Shown in pieces: positions 16,213 to 24,352 of a stretch of 51,037 bases of DNA (positions are counted from its first letter, which is position 1; every line of letters starts with the position of its first letter). The stretch is taken from the NCBI GenBank assembly GCA_016218765.1, contig JACRCZ010000137.1, positions 1 to 51,037 of the forward strand. The letters run 5' to 3'. A model generated the notes under the pieces. The model was given only the letters and a program-made list of their open reading frames with translations. It had not been told where the DNA came from and did not search any database. The stretch comes from Deltaproteobacteria bacterium (GTDB taxonomy: Bacteria; Myxococcota_A; Polyangia; DRWM01; JAAZOP01). The position numbers and the translations under genes are program-made.

Positions 16213-18807
16213 TCAGTAGCTTGTCGAAGCAAGGGCGAAGCCGAACTGAACGGACGGGTAGGGGGCTGGGCTATCCAGCGTGATTGGAGCTGCCGGGACG
16301 GTTGGTCCGGGTCCGACACCGGTGACGTAAGCGAATGCCTTGCCCACCGCGGCGAATGACCCATCGCGAGCAGGCGCGCCGACCACGAAGTCGGCAGTAC
16401 CATCCCCCGTCAGGTCGAGGCCGCCGGCAACGGATGCGCCAAAGCCGCCGTCCGCGTCGGCGTCGGGGGCGGGATACACCAGCGGCACGGGGAGGGCAAT
16501 CGACGTTGTCCCGGCGTAGAGGACCACGGCCCCTTCGGCGACGCCGTCGCCGAGTTGTCGGGGCGCGCCGACGATCAGACCGAGCGTGTCGGGAACGCCG
16601 AACCAGCCCGTTGGTGCGAGGGCCGACCCGAAGTAGGCGTTCGGGGTGTTGGTGGGGTTGTCGAGTGCCAGATAGGGCCCGGTGGGCGGGGATCCTGCAC
16701 CCACGGAGTAGACGAAGACGTTGCCTTCGTCGGTCGCGCCCGCGTCGTAGGTCGGGGCGCCGATGGCGAAGTCCGGGTACGAGTCGTACCCCATGTCGCC
16801 GATCAAGGCCGCGGCCGAGCCGAAATGCGCGCCGTTGCAGGGCGCCGGGCAGGTCAGAGTCGCCCACGGCACGGACGCGACGCCCAAGTCCGTACCTCGG
16901 AAGAGGAATGCGAGGCCGTCCTCGGCGGTGGCGCCAGGGTAGTTCGGGGCGCCAACGATGAAACCGGAGTGGCCGTCGGCCAGGAGATCCCCGCCTCCGG
17001 CGAGAGCCTGGCCGAAGGCCGCGCCGGCCGCCGGTGAAGGGGCGGTCACCGACACCCGGGCGGAGGGGAAGATCGATAGGGTGTCGGCGCCGAAGTAGAC
17101 GTCGATGATGCCGGCGCCGGCGTTGCCGCCCACGGGTTCGCTCGGGGAGCCGACGACGAGATCCGACCAGCCGTCCGCGTTGACGTCGCCGGCGACCGCG
17201 AGCGACATCCCGAAGTGGCCTCCCGGCGTACCGCGAGGGTTGTCGAATTCCCGCGTCGGGGACTCGTTCAGGCCAAGCCGGTCGCCGTAGAACAGGAAGA
17301 TGCCGCCCTCGTCCGTGGAGCCCTGATCGAAGTTGGGTGCGCCGACGGCGAGGTCCGAGCAGCCGTCGGCGTTGAAATCGCCCGCCGCGACGCTCCAGCC
17401 GAAGCCCATGCTCCTCTGGCCGGGGTCGTCGGTGCAACGGACGGAGAATGCCGTCGGCACGCCGGTGGCGGTGCCGTAGTAGACGTAGACGGCGCCGATG
17501 TCGGTGGTATCGGGGCCGTCGTAGCCGATCGCGCTCACGGCGACGTCCGAACGCCCGTCGCAATTGAAGTCCGAGTGCACGCGGCCGACGTCCACGTAGC
17601 GCACGGTGCTCCAGGCAGAGCATCCGGCGGCGCCGTCGCAGGCGCGAACGTGCCAGAAGAACCGGCGGCCGACGGGCGGAGCGGTAGCCACGGTCAGATC
17701 CGAGGTCGGTGCCCACGTGGTGTCGGTCAGCCCGGTTTCCATTCCGGCCGGCGAGGGGAAGGTGCAGGCGGCGAAGCCGTCGGTCGGGCACGAGTCGTCC
17801 AGTTGGAGTTCGTACGTCGTGGTGCCGCAACCGCCCGAGGTCGACGCGGTCCAGCGGAAGGTCGGACGGAGGCTGGACGAGACGAGGTATGAGCCTGTGA
17901 GCCAGCCGTTCCAGGGCCACAGTGGGGCAGGGGTCGCGGGCGGCGGGGCGACGGTGGTGCAATCGCCGGGGCACGAGCAGTAGGTCTCGGTGCCGTTGCA
18001 GCATCCGTCGCCACAGGCGAAGGCATCGGCCACTTCGTCCGTGACGCCGTCGCAGTCGTCGTCGACTCGGTTGCAGGACTCCGCCGGTAGAACGCAGACG
18101 CCCCACGCACATTCGTCTCCGCACTCGCGGAGTCCGGCGGAGCCGCATGGGGTGGCGCACTCCTCGAAGTCGCCGGCGCAGCACGCGAAGCCGTCGTCGC
18201 AGACGGTGTTGCAGTCGTCGTCCTCGCCGTTGCAGGTCTCGGCCGGGGGGGTGCAGGGAGCCCAGCGGCAACCGACGCAGTTGCGGGTGCCGCCGGTGCC
18301 GCACGACGTGATGCAGTCGCCCGGGCCATCTCCGTCACAATCCTCGCCGGGATCGACCGAGCCGTTGCCGCAGAGGGCGGACGTTTCGGAGTCGCCGTCA
18401 TCACCCGCGTCGGCGTCGGCGTCGGCATCCGCGCCGGCCCCCGGGCACAGATCACCCTCGTCCTGGGATGCGATGAGCGTCGCGGCTTCCGCGGTGGAGA
18501 CGCATCTTCCGACGCCTTCGACGAAGCGGTAGCTCGATTCGCAGGAGCTGTCGGTCGTGGCGCACTCGCCGGTGCCGCAGACGCAGACTTCGGTGCCCGT
18601 GACGGCGCAGTGTTCGACCTGGCCGGTGGCTGGATTGCGCACGCCGCACCCTTCGGTTCGGGCCGCGTCGGCACCGTTGCTGCCGGAGTTGCCGCACGCC
18701 GCGAGCAGGCCGGCCGCGCTCGTTATCGTGGCGAGGAAAGAGGTGCAGAAGGCGTGCGAAGCTCGCGACGTGGAGTCGTGGCGGTTCGAGTCGCCGGTGT
18801 TGCGCAT
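16213..18807 (-). CDS. Lipoprotein with MopE-type Cys repeats and FG-GAP propeller (tandem paralog)
   Basis: About 864 residues with the same layout as the preceding gene: signal with lipobox (LLAACGNSGSNG), Cys-rich head (EGCGVRNPATGQVE), Asp/Ala-rich spacer, Cys modules, fibronectin-like segment and seven FG-GAP blades such as DFNADGCSDLAVGAP and DLTGDGTADFVVGAP. It has only two MopE-type modules (CNGEDDDCNT, CNRVDDDCDG) against three in its paralog, so modules have been gained or lost after duplication. The start at 18807 has GGAGG about 9 nt upstream; the in-frame ATG at 18822 overlaps that site. It is probably a surface binding protein; the ligand is unknown. Confidence 0.85.
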   Translation of the reverse strand: MRNTGDSNRHDSTSRASHAFCTSFLATITSAAGLLAACGNSGSNGADAARTEGCGVRNPATGQVEHCAVTGTEVCVCGTGECATTDSSCESSYRFVEGVGRCVSTAEAATLIASQDEGDLCPGAGADADADADAGDDGDSETSALCGNGSVDPGEDCDGDGPGDCITSCGTGGTRNCVGCRWAPCTPPAETCNGEDDDCNTVCDDGFACCAGDFEECATPCGSAGLRECGDECAWGVCVLPAESCNRVDDDCDGVTDEVADAFACGDGCCNGTETYCSCPGDCTTVAPPPATPAPLWPWNGWLTGSYLVSSSLRPTFRWTASTSGGCGTTTYELQLDDSCPTDGFAACTFPSPAGMETGLTDTTWAPTSDLTVATAPPVGRRFFWHVRACDGAAGCSAWSTVRYVDVGRVHSDFNCDGRSDVAVSAIGYDGPDTTDIGAVYVYYGTATGVPTAFSVRCTDDPGQRSMGFGWSVAAGDFNADGCSDLAVGAPNFDQGSTDEGGIFLFYGDRLGLNESPTREFDNPRGTPGGHFGMSLAVAGDVNADGWSDLVVGSPSEPVGGNAGAGIIDVYFGADTLSIFPSARVSVTAPSPAAGAAFGQALAGGGDLLADGHSGFIVGAPNYPGATAEDGLAFLFRGTDLGVASVPWATLTCPAPCNGAHFGSAAALIGDMGYDSYPDFAIGAPTYDAGATDEGNVFVYSVGAGSPPTGPYLALDNPTNTPNAYFGSALAPTGWFGVPDTLGLIVGAPRQLGDGVAEGAVVLYAGTTSIALPVPLVYPAPDADADGGFGASVAGGLDLTGDGTADFVVGAPARDGSFAAVGKAFAYVTGVGPGPTVPAAPITLDSPAPYPSVQFGFALASTSY

Positions 18808-18878
18808 CGAGCGTACCTCCATGGGGGTGCAGAGGCGTGGCGACGGGGGCCCGCGCCTTGTCGACGGTCGCCCTCGCG

Positions 18879-20567
18879 TCACGGGGTGCAGCCCAGCCGT
18901 GCCAGCCGAACGGTTCCTTCCGCGTCGTAGGCGAGGATCAGGCCGCCTTCGGGGATGGTGGTGAGTTCGGGACGGAGGGCGCCGGCGACCAGGAGGGGCG
19001 TTCCGGACACCGCCCCGGCGGCGGAGATTCGGGCCACCTCCACGCCTGCGGTCGTTTCGTACGCGACGGCGAACCCGTTCCTCAGGTCGGTGGTGATCAC
19101 GGGCTTGGACCCGGTGGAGGCAAGGACCGTGGCCGGCAGCGCGACGGTCCCGTCGGGCAGCACCGACGCGACCATCACCCCTGCATCTTCTTCCTGCCAC
19201 ACGACCATGAACCGGGTTTCCGAGGCGGCCACGCGGGGGAGGGTCGCGGCGGCAGCATCGGAGGTGCTGAGAAGGAGCTGCTCCCCGACAAGCTCCAGGG
19301 ACGTGTTCAGCCGCCGACCAACGATCTGACCGGGGGTACCCGAGGACCAGACAACCACGATCGTGGTGTCGGCCAGGACGGCAATACTTGGGTTTGATGG
19401 GCCGGTTGGGTCGGAAATTGTCAGACGGCTGACGACTCCAGGTGCGATGTAGTCGCTCACGGTGGCAACACGCACCTCACCGGGGAGGGTTCCAACGTAC
19501 TCGATCCAGCCGACGACGGCGATGTCGGATCCGGCCTGTCGGGCTACCGTAGGTCCGCTGGACGCTGTGGCCGTGCTGTCGATCACGGCCGCGGGACCGA
19601 GCACGAAGGTCGGAGCAAACTGGCCCGTGCGAACGGCGGCGGTCTCCGTACCGCCAGTGGTCTCATCGCCGGTGGTCCAGAAGTAGCTCGCAAGCGACGA
19701 CGAACCGGACGCGCCCACCTGCTGTGCGGTGCTATCCGAGCTGAGGATCTCCGGCGCTCGACCACCTGTCGCCCCATCAGTGACAGAAATCAGTTGCAGC
19801 CTGGCCTGACCGAGCCGAGAGCCCGCCGCACCAGCCAGGACATACCCTACCCCCACGTCCGTTCCCTGCACGGCGGGGGCGAAGGAAATGATGGCGCGGC
19901 CGGAGGAAGGCACGATGGCTTCGACATCCCAGAGAACGGTGTAGTTGTCTGCCACCCCATCGCAGTCCTGGTCTGCGCTGTCGCAGACCTCCTCTGGCGG
20001 GGTGCAACTCCACGTACACGTTGCGCCGCAGTGGCTGGTGCCGGTGGTGCCGCAGGAGGTGGTGCAGGGCTCGGTGGAGCCGAAGAGGCACTCGAAGGGG
20101 TCGTCGGAGGCGCCGTTGCAGTCGTCGTCCTCGGCGTTGCAGGTCTCCGTCGGAGGGTCCGAAGGCGTGCAGGAATACTCGCAGCCAGGAGAGGAGTCGG
20201 CGTCCACCCAGCCGTCACGGCACGTGAGCGCGCAGTCGCCACCCGCACACGCCGCGTCGGCGTTCAAACCGTCGGAACACGCGGTGCCGCAGTCGCCGCA
20301 GTGGTCGGGGTCCGTCTCCGTGTCCACGCAACCGGCGCCCTCGCACCACATGCCGGTCTCGCAGACGGGTCCGTCGCCCGGGACGTCGGCGTCGGCATCG
20401 CCGCCACCGTCCCCATCGCCGTCGCCGTCGCCGTCGGCTCCGCCTTCCTCGACCGCCTCGGACGAATCGTCGCCGTCCCGCGAGTCGTCGGCATCAACCG
20501 AGCCACACCCGACTGCAACTGCCACCATGGCGAAAACAAACAGGAACCCCCGAAGTCCGACCAACAT
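18879..20567 (-). CDS. Lipoprotein with Cys-rich MopE-type head and propeller-like body
   Basis: A 562-residue protein. The signal ends at a lipobox (AVGCGSVDADD), followed by a long Asp/Gly/Ala spacer. Next are Cys-rich segments (CETGMWCEGAGC, CGDCGTACSDGLNADAAC) and two MopE-like modules (CNAEDDDCNG, CDSADQDCDG). The C-terminal ~370 residues are repeated beta strands (IAVVGWIEYV, TIVVVWSSGTPG, FMVVWQEEDAG), predicting a propeller. GGGAGGAGAAG stands directly before the ATG. A strong promoter is readable at 20590-20618. It shares the Cys modules with the two FG-GAP proteins downstream, making a three-gene surface-lipoprotein cluster. Confidence 0.83.
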   Translation of the reverse strand: MLVGLRGFLFVFAMVAVAVGCGSVDADDSRDGDDSSEAVEEGGADGDGDGDGDGGGDADADVPGDGPVCETGMWCEGAGCVDTETDPDHCGDCGTACSDGLNADAACAGGDCALTCRDGWVDADSSPGCEYSCTPSDPPTETCNAEDDDCNGASDDPFECLFGSTEPCTTSCGTTGTSHCGATCTWSCTPPEEVCDSADQDCDGVADNYTVLWDVEAIVPSSGRAIISFAPAVQGTDVGVGYVLAGAAGSRLGQARLQLISVTDGATGGRAPEILSSDSTAQQVGASGSSSLASYFWTTGDETTGGTETAAVRTGQFAPTFVLGPAAVIDSTATASSGPTVARQAGSDIAVVGWIEYVGTLPGEVRVATVSDYIAPGVVSRLTISDPTGPSNPSIAVLADTTIVVVWSSGTPGQIVGRRLNTSLELVGEQLLLSTSDAAAATLPRVAASETRFMVVWQEEDAGVMVASVLPDGTVALPATVLASTGSKPVITTDLRNGFAVAYETTAGVEVARISAAGAVSGTPLLVAGALRPELTTIPEGGLILAYDAEGTVRLARLGCTP

Positions 20568-20589
20568 CTTCTCCTCCCGAATTGCGCGC

Positions 20590-20618
20590 GGTATACGTCC
20601 CCGCGCTCCCTCCGTCAA
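20590..20618 (-). promoter_or_regulatory. Sigma70-type promoter with duplicated -35 segment
   Basis: On the minus strand TTGACG (20613-20618) and TATACC (20590-20595) are 17 nt apart, upstream of the lipoprotein gene starting at 20567. The -35 region is duplicated: GAACTTGACGG occurs twice with a 14-nt period, the second TTGACG at 20627-20632. The direct repeat could be an operator or an alternative -35. Confidence 0.6.
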
Positions 20619-20671
20619 GTTCCCGCCGTCAAGTTCCGACTGACCGCCCGACCGGCGACTCCGGCACGGAG

Positions 20672-21280
20672 TCATCCGGGCAACGGCGCGATCCAGCGCT
20701 GTCGCAACGCCCGAAGAACTTCCTGGAGCAGATTCAGGCTGGCAAACGTCAGCCGTCCTCGCAGCGAGGAGGCCCGGAGCTCGACGATGCCATGCACCAC
20801 GTCGCTGCGTTCGATCCGGGTCTGGAACAGCGTGTTTCCGGACGCGTCGACGAAAACGACGTCCGCCGTCAGGTACAGAAGGAGCGAGTCGGACTTCCCG
20901 GTGGCCTCCTCGCGGACCGCAGCCACGAAGATCCCCACGCCGATGCCGTCCGGAGGGAAGCAGCCACCCGACGGCGTGGCGTGCACGAGCGCGGCGACGC
21001 CCTGGTCGGCGGCGTAGGCGGGCACCCACTCGAACCACTCGGCGTGCACGCGTTCGACGACATCCCGCCAGTGCGAGTCGTCGTAGTCGTCGGGTCGTCC
21101 GATCCCCTCGAAGTCCGGCGGGTAGAAGTAGAACGACGGCACGGCGGCGGGCGCACGGGGCGACGTCTGGGCCGGGTCGTGGCGCGTACATCCGCTGCCC
21201 CAGGCCCACACCGCAACGGCCACGGCCGCACTCACGGTCGCCATCACCCGCGCGTTCGACGCACTCCGTTCGGCTTCCAT
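20672..21280 (-). CDS. Predicted lipoprotein of unknown function
   Basis: About 202 residues. The start at 21280 follows GGAGGAGG by about 10 nt. A hydrophobic N terminus (ATVSAAVAVAVWAWGSGC) ends in a likely lipid Cys. The mature part begins with a Pro-rich linker, then a compact alpha/beta region (YFYPPDFEGIGRPDDYDD, DSLLLYLTADVVFVDASG, RLTFASLNLLQEVL). It resembles small outer-membrane lipoproteins that accompany envelope assembly systems, but no family is recognised. It stands upstream of the three-gene lipoprotein cluster on the same strand, separated from it by about 100 bp and its own promoter. Confidence 0.65.
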   Translation of the reverse strand: MEAERSASNARVMATVSAAVAVAVWAWGSGCTRHDPAQTSPRAPAAVPSFYFYPPDFEGIGRPDDYDDSHWRDVVERVHAEWFEWVPAYAADQGVAALVHATPSGGCFPPDGIGVGIFVAAVREEATGKSDSLLLYLTADVVFVDASGNTLFQTRIERSDVVHGIVELRASSLRGRLTFASLNLLQEVLRALRQRWIAPLPG

Positions 21281-21327
21281 CTCGATCTGCCTCCTCCCGC
21301 CGCGTCGATCCCTCCCCGGCGCGGCAC

Positions 21328-21362
21328 GCCTCCATCGCGTGTGGAGGCCGCGGTGTTGCGTG
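21328..21362. repeat. 35-bp hairpin repeat, copy 2
   Basis: Identical to 16104-16138, including the GCCTCCA/TGGAGGC stem-loop, and again followed within 10 bp by a nonamer array. Confidence 0.85.
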
Positions 21363-21370
21363 GGAAGGAG

Positions 21371-21420
21371 TTCACGCAAAGGACGCAACGGACGCAAAGG
21401 ACGCAAAGAGCGCAAAGGGG
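21371..21420. repeat. CGCAAAGGA nonamer array, left flank of the GxxExxY gene (N1)
   Basis: Five units of ACGCAAAGG with a 9-nt period after a TTCACGCAAAG leader, ending in GGGGGAAGGG. It reads left to right toward the GxxExxY gene and is inverted relative to the array at 21852-21956. Confidence 0.88.
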
Positions 21421-21444
21421 GAAGGGAACAGGGCCAGAGCGGGG

Positions 21445-21828
21445 TCAGTCGGGCAGGCCGTTGACCACGCGGAAGACGCCGTCCTTCATGCGAAAGGCGC
21501 CGAAATTGAGGAGGAGATCCAGGCGCTTGCCTCCGAAACGGAGGTACGTCAACAACTGCTTCTTGTGCGCCGGCAGGACCTGGTCGACCGATTTCAACTC
21601 CAGAAACACGAGACCATCCACCAGCAGGTCGGCGCGGAAGCCGTTGCCGAATTCCACTCCCTCGTACCGAACCGGGATCGGAATCTGCCTGACAACCTCA
21701 TGTCCGCGCGTCGCCAGCTCGTGCGCGAGGATCATCTCATAGGCCGACTCCAGCATTCCGGACCCCACCGTTCGGTGGACCTTGACCGCAGCGTCCACCA
21801 CGTCCTTCGCGATCGTGTTCTCGCCCAT
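21445..21828 (-). CDS. GxxExxY family protein (PD-(D/E)XK nuclease-like)
   Basis: A 127-residue protein. It carries the signature GSGMLESAY (about residues 22-30, Gx2LEx2Y) and a D-(x)n-ExK arrangement (RADLLVDGLVFLELKSV) typical of the PD-(D/E)XK nuclease fold to which the GxxExxY family is assigned. The start MGENTIAKDVVDAAV is the usual family N terminus; longer ORF versions only translate repeats. Biological role is unknown. It lies alone between two inverted arrays of CGCAAAG repeats (21371-21420 and 21852-21956), unlike any neighbour, and could be a small mobile passenger. The residues needed for nuclease activity appear present. Confidence 0.85.
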   Translation of the reverse strand: MGENTIAKDVVDAAVKVHRTVGSGMLESAYEMILAHELATRGHEVVRQIPIPVRYEGVEFGNGFRADLLVDGLVFLELKSVDQVLPAHKKQLLTYLRFGGKRLDLLLNFGAFRMKDGVFRVVNGLPD

Positions 21829-21851
21829 GGTTCTCCTGACCTTTCCTCCCC

Positions 21852-21956
21852 CCTTTGCGTCCTTTGCGTCCCTTTGCGGGCTTTGCGTGAACTTCCCTCC
21901 TTTGCGTGAACTTCCCTCCTTTGCGTGAACTTCCCTCCTTTGCGTGAACTTCCCTC
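21852..21956. repeat. Nonamer array plus four exact 19-nt repeats, right flank of the GxxExxY gene (N1)
   Basis: On the minus strand this reads as CGCAAAGG-type units toward the GxxExxY start. The outer part, 21881-21956, is four perfect tandem copies of CTTTGCGTGAACTTCCCTC (starts 21881, 21900, 21919, 21938). These are contiguous and lack spacers. The array is inverted relative to 21371-21420. Confidence 0.9.
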
Positions 21957-22014
21957 CACCGCTCGGCCGGCGGTATTCGCGCGCGGGCGCCCTGGCGTTG
22001 CGTGGATGCCGCAT

Positions 22015-22048
22015 CCTTCGCCGAAGGCGCCCTGAGCGTGTCGAAGGG
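22015..22048. repeat. Palindromic segment with CCCTGAGCGTGTCGAAGGG
   Basis: A hairpin CCTTC-gcc-GAAGG (22015-22027) is followed by CCCTGAGCGTGTCGAAGGG (22030-22048). The latter is of a type I recall as a widely dispersed bacterial repeat. It belongs to the 357-bp gene-free stretch 21829-22185, which otherwise holds the N1 array and the nifU promoter. Confidence 0.5.
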
Positions 22049-22117
22049 TGCCGAGCCTGGCGCGAAATCCGGATCGCACGAAGCCCTGCCGTCCGCGGCA
22101 ACGGCCCGAACTGCCAG

Positions 22118-22146
22118 TTGATCTAGGCCCATCATGAACTTATGGT
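22118..22146 (+). promoter_or_regulatory. Sigma70-type promoter of nifU-nifS
   Basis: TTGATC (22118-22123) and TATGGT (22141-22146) are separated by 17 nt. The predicted start of transcription is about 35 nt before the nifU ATG, and a GGAGG (22179-22183) lies in the leader. Confidence 0.6.
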
Positions 22147-22188
22147 ACGCGGGCCGGGCGCGAGGGGAATGCCCGTACGGAGGCCATG

Positions 22189-23058
22189 ATGGCTTGGGAC
22201 TACTCCGAGAAGCTCAAGGACCACTTCTTCAACCCGAGGAACGTCGGCGCCATGGATGACGCCGACGGGAAGGGCGAGGTGGGGTCGATCGCCTGCGGCG
22301 ACGCGCTGACCTTCTTCATCAAGGTCGATCCGAAGTCGAAGAAGATCGAGAAGGCCACCTTCAAGACCTTCGGCTGCGGCTCCGCCATCGCCTCGGCCAG
22401 CGCGCTCACGGAGATGGTCATCGGCAAGACCATCGAGGACGCGCTGAAGATCACGAACCAGGACATCGCCGACTTCCTGGGCGGGATCCCGCAGGAGAAG
22501 ATGCACTGCTCGGTCATGGGCCGCGAGGCGCTCGAGGCCGCGGTGGCCGCGATGCGGGGGGAGAGGCGCGGGCCGGAGGTGCACGACGAGGGCGCGATCG
22601 TCTGCCACTGTTTCGGGGTGACGGACCAGAAGATCGAGCGGGCGATCCGGGAGAACAACCTGCGCACGGCCGAGCAGGTGACGAACTACACGAAGGCGGG
22701 GGGCGGGTGCGGCTCGTGCATCCCGGAGATCGAGGCCATCCTGGCCAAGGTGCGCGAGGAGGAGTCGAAGAAGGCGGCGCCGCGTCCCAGGCCCGCGGGG
22801 AAGATGACGCAGCTCAAGAAGATCGCGCTCATCCAGGAGACGATCGAGCACGAGATCCGGCCGGTGCTGCAGAAGGACGGGGGCGACATCGAGCTGGTCG
22901 ACATCGACGGCGACACGGTGCACGTGACGCTGGTCGGCCACTGCGCCGGCTGTCGCTCGGCCGGCTTCACGGCGGGCTGGATCCAGGACAAGATGCGCGA
23001 GCTGGTCTCGGAGGCGATCGTGATCGCGTTCGACGAGACGGAGGGCGCGGCGTCATGA
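22189..23058 (+). CDS. nifU: NifU-type Fe-S cluster assembly scaffold
   Basis: About 289 residues with all three NifU domains. The IscU-like scaffold holds Cys36, Cys63 and Cys107. The central [2Fe-2S] BFD-like domain has CHC at 139-141 and CGSC at 174-177. The C-terminal Nfu domain has CAGC at 252-255. It builds Fe-S clusters with sulfur from NifS, whose gene overlaps it by ATGA. Two ATG codons are adjacent (22186, 22189); the second fits GGAGG spacing better. No nitrogenase gene is in the window, so this is probably the general Fe-S system of the organism, as in many epsilon- and deltaproteobacteria. Confidence 0.93.
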   Translation: MAWDYSEKLKDHFFNPRNVGAMDDADGKGEVGSIACGDALTFFIKVDPKSKKIEKATFKTFGCGSAIASASALTEMVIGKTIEDALKITNQDIADFLGGIPQEKMHCSVMGREALEAAVAAMRGERRGPEVHDEGAIVCHCFGVTDQKIERAIRENNLRTAEQVTNYTKAGGGCGSCIPEIEAILAKVREEESKKAAPRPRPAGKMTQLKKIALIQETIEHEIRPVLQKDGGDIELVDIDGDTVHVTLVGHCAGCRSAGFTAGWIQDKMRELVSEAIVIAFDETEGAAS

Positions 23059-24267
23059 GGACGGTGTACCTGGACAACAACGCGACGACCGCCGTGGCGC
23101 CCGAGGTGCTGGAGGCGATGCTGCCGTTCCTGCGGGACCGTTACGGCAATCCGTCCTCGATGCACGCCTTCGGCGGCGACGTGGGAGCGGACGTGGAGCG
23201 TGCGCGGGGGCAGCTCGCGGCGCTGCTGGGCGCCGAGCAGACGTCGGAGATCCTGTTCACCTCGTGCGGCACGGAGAGCGACAACACGGCGATCCTGTCG
23301 GCGCTGGAGGCGTCGCCCGACCGCAAGCAGGTCCTGACGACGCGGGTGGAGCATCCCGCGGTGCTCTCGCTGGTGAAGCACCTGGAGCGCAAGGGCTTCG
23401 AGATCGTGCGCATCGCGGTCGACCGGGACGGGAACCTGGACATGGTGGAGCTGCGGGCGGCGCTGTCGCTCCGCACGGCGATTGTGTCGGTGATGTGGGC
23501 GAACAACGAGACGGGCGTGGTCTTCCCGGTCGAGGAGATCGCGCGCATGGCGCACGAGGTCGGTGCGATCTTCCACACGGACGCGGTGCAGGCCGTGGGC
23601 AAGATCCCGATGGACATGAAGCGCTCGTCGATCGACATGCTCTCGCTTTCCGGCCACAAGCTGCACGCGCCCAAGGGGGGTCGGCGCGTTGTACATCCGG
23701 CGCGGGACGAAGTTCCGGCCGATGGTCATCGGCGGGCACCAGGAGCGCAACCGGCGCGGGGGCACGGAAAACGTGGCCGGGATCGTGGCGTTGGGGCAGG
23801 CGGCGGAGCTGGCGGCGCGGCACCTGGGGGACGAGCAGACGCGGGTCCGTGCGCTGCGCGACAAGCTGGAGCAGGGGCTGCTGGAGCGCGTCCCGGACGC
23901 GATCGTGAACGGCAATCGCGAGCGGCGGCTGCCGAACACGACGAACGTCTCGTTCGAGTTCGTGGAGGGCGAGGCGATCCTGCTGCTCCTGGACCGGCTC
24001 GGCGTCTGCGCCAGCTCGGGCTCGGCCTGCACGTCCGGGTCGCTCGAGCCGTCCCACGTGCTGCGGGCGATGGGCGTTCCCTTCACCTTCGCCCACGGCT
24101 CGGTGCGTCTCTCGCTGTCGCGCTACAACACGGACGAGGACGTGGCGCACGTGTTGCGCGAGCTGCCGCCGGTGATCGCGCGCTTGCGGGAGATCTCGCC
24201 GTTCAGCCGCGAGCACCCCGTGCCCGACGGTCCTTCGACCTGTCCGACGACCTGCGGGCCGAAGTAG
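23055..24267 (+). CDS. nifS: Cysteine desulfurase NifS, interrupted by a +1 frameshift
   Basis: The PLP-dependent enzyme removes sulfur from cysteine for NifU. The N-terminal part (23055 to about 23680) has YLDNNATTAV, the Asp-containing HTDAVQA and the PLP lysine in SGHKLHAPKG (Lys202). The C-terminal part, in the next frame, continues with GALYIRRGTKFRP and the catalytic cysteine loop SSGSACTSGSLEPSHVL. The frame changes at a run of six G (23675-23680); five G would give the normal PKGVGALYIRR. The two halves together are about 403 residues, the family length. A one-base insertion, by sequencing error or real mutation, is the simplest explanation; slippage at the run could also restore the frame. 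Confidence 0.88.
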
Positions 24268-24304
24268 GCCGCTTCCCGCCGAACTGTGCTAAGGTTTCCG
24301 CGCT

Positions 24305-24328
24305 CGGGACGCCCAGGGGGCGTCCCGG
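24305..24328. terminator. Hairpin in the leader of the protease gene
   Basis: CGGGACGCC and GGCGTCCCG form a 9-bp stem with a 5-nt loop between nifS and the protease gene. There is no U tract, so it may be a transcript-stabilising or attenuating structure rather than an intrinsic terminator. A possible extended -10 (TGCTAAGGT, 24287-24295) lies just upstream. Confidence 0.4.
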
Positions 24329-24352
24329 TCCTGCGCGGAGCAAGGAGGGATC

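Noticed and set aside
21881..21956. CRISPR-like array of four identical 19-nt repeats
   Set aside because: The copies are contiguous with no spacers, too short for CRISPR repeats, and no cas genes are present. It is a tandem repeat.
22189..24267. Part of a nitrogen-fixation cluster
   Set aside because: Only nifU and nifS are present. No nitrogenase or other nif gene is in the window, so a general Fe-S role is more likely.
24305..24328. Intrinsic terminator after nifS
   Set aside because: The hairpin lacks a U tract and lies downstream of a possible -10 box, so it is more likely part of the next gene's leader. It is listed with low confidence.
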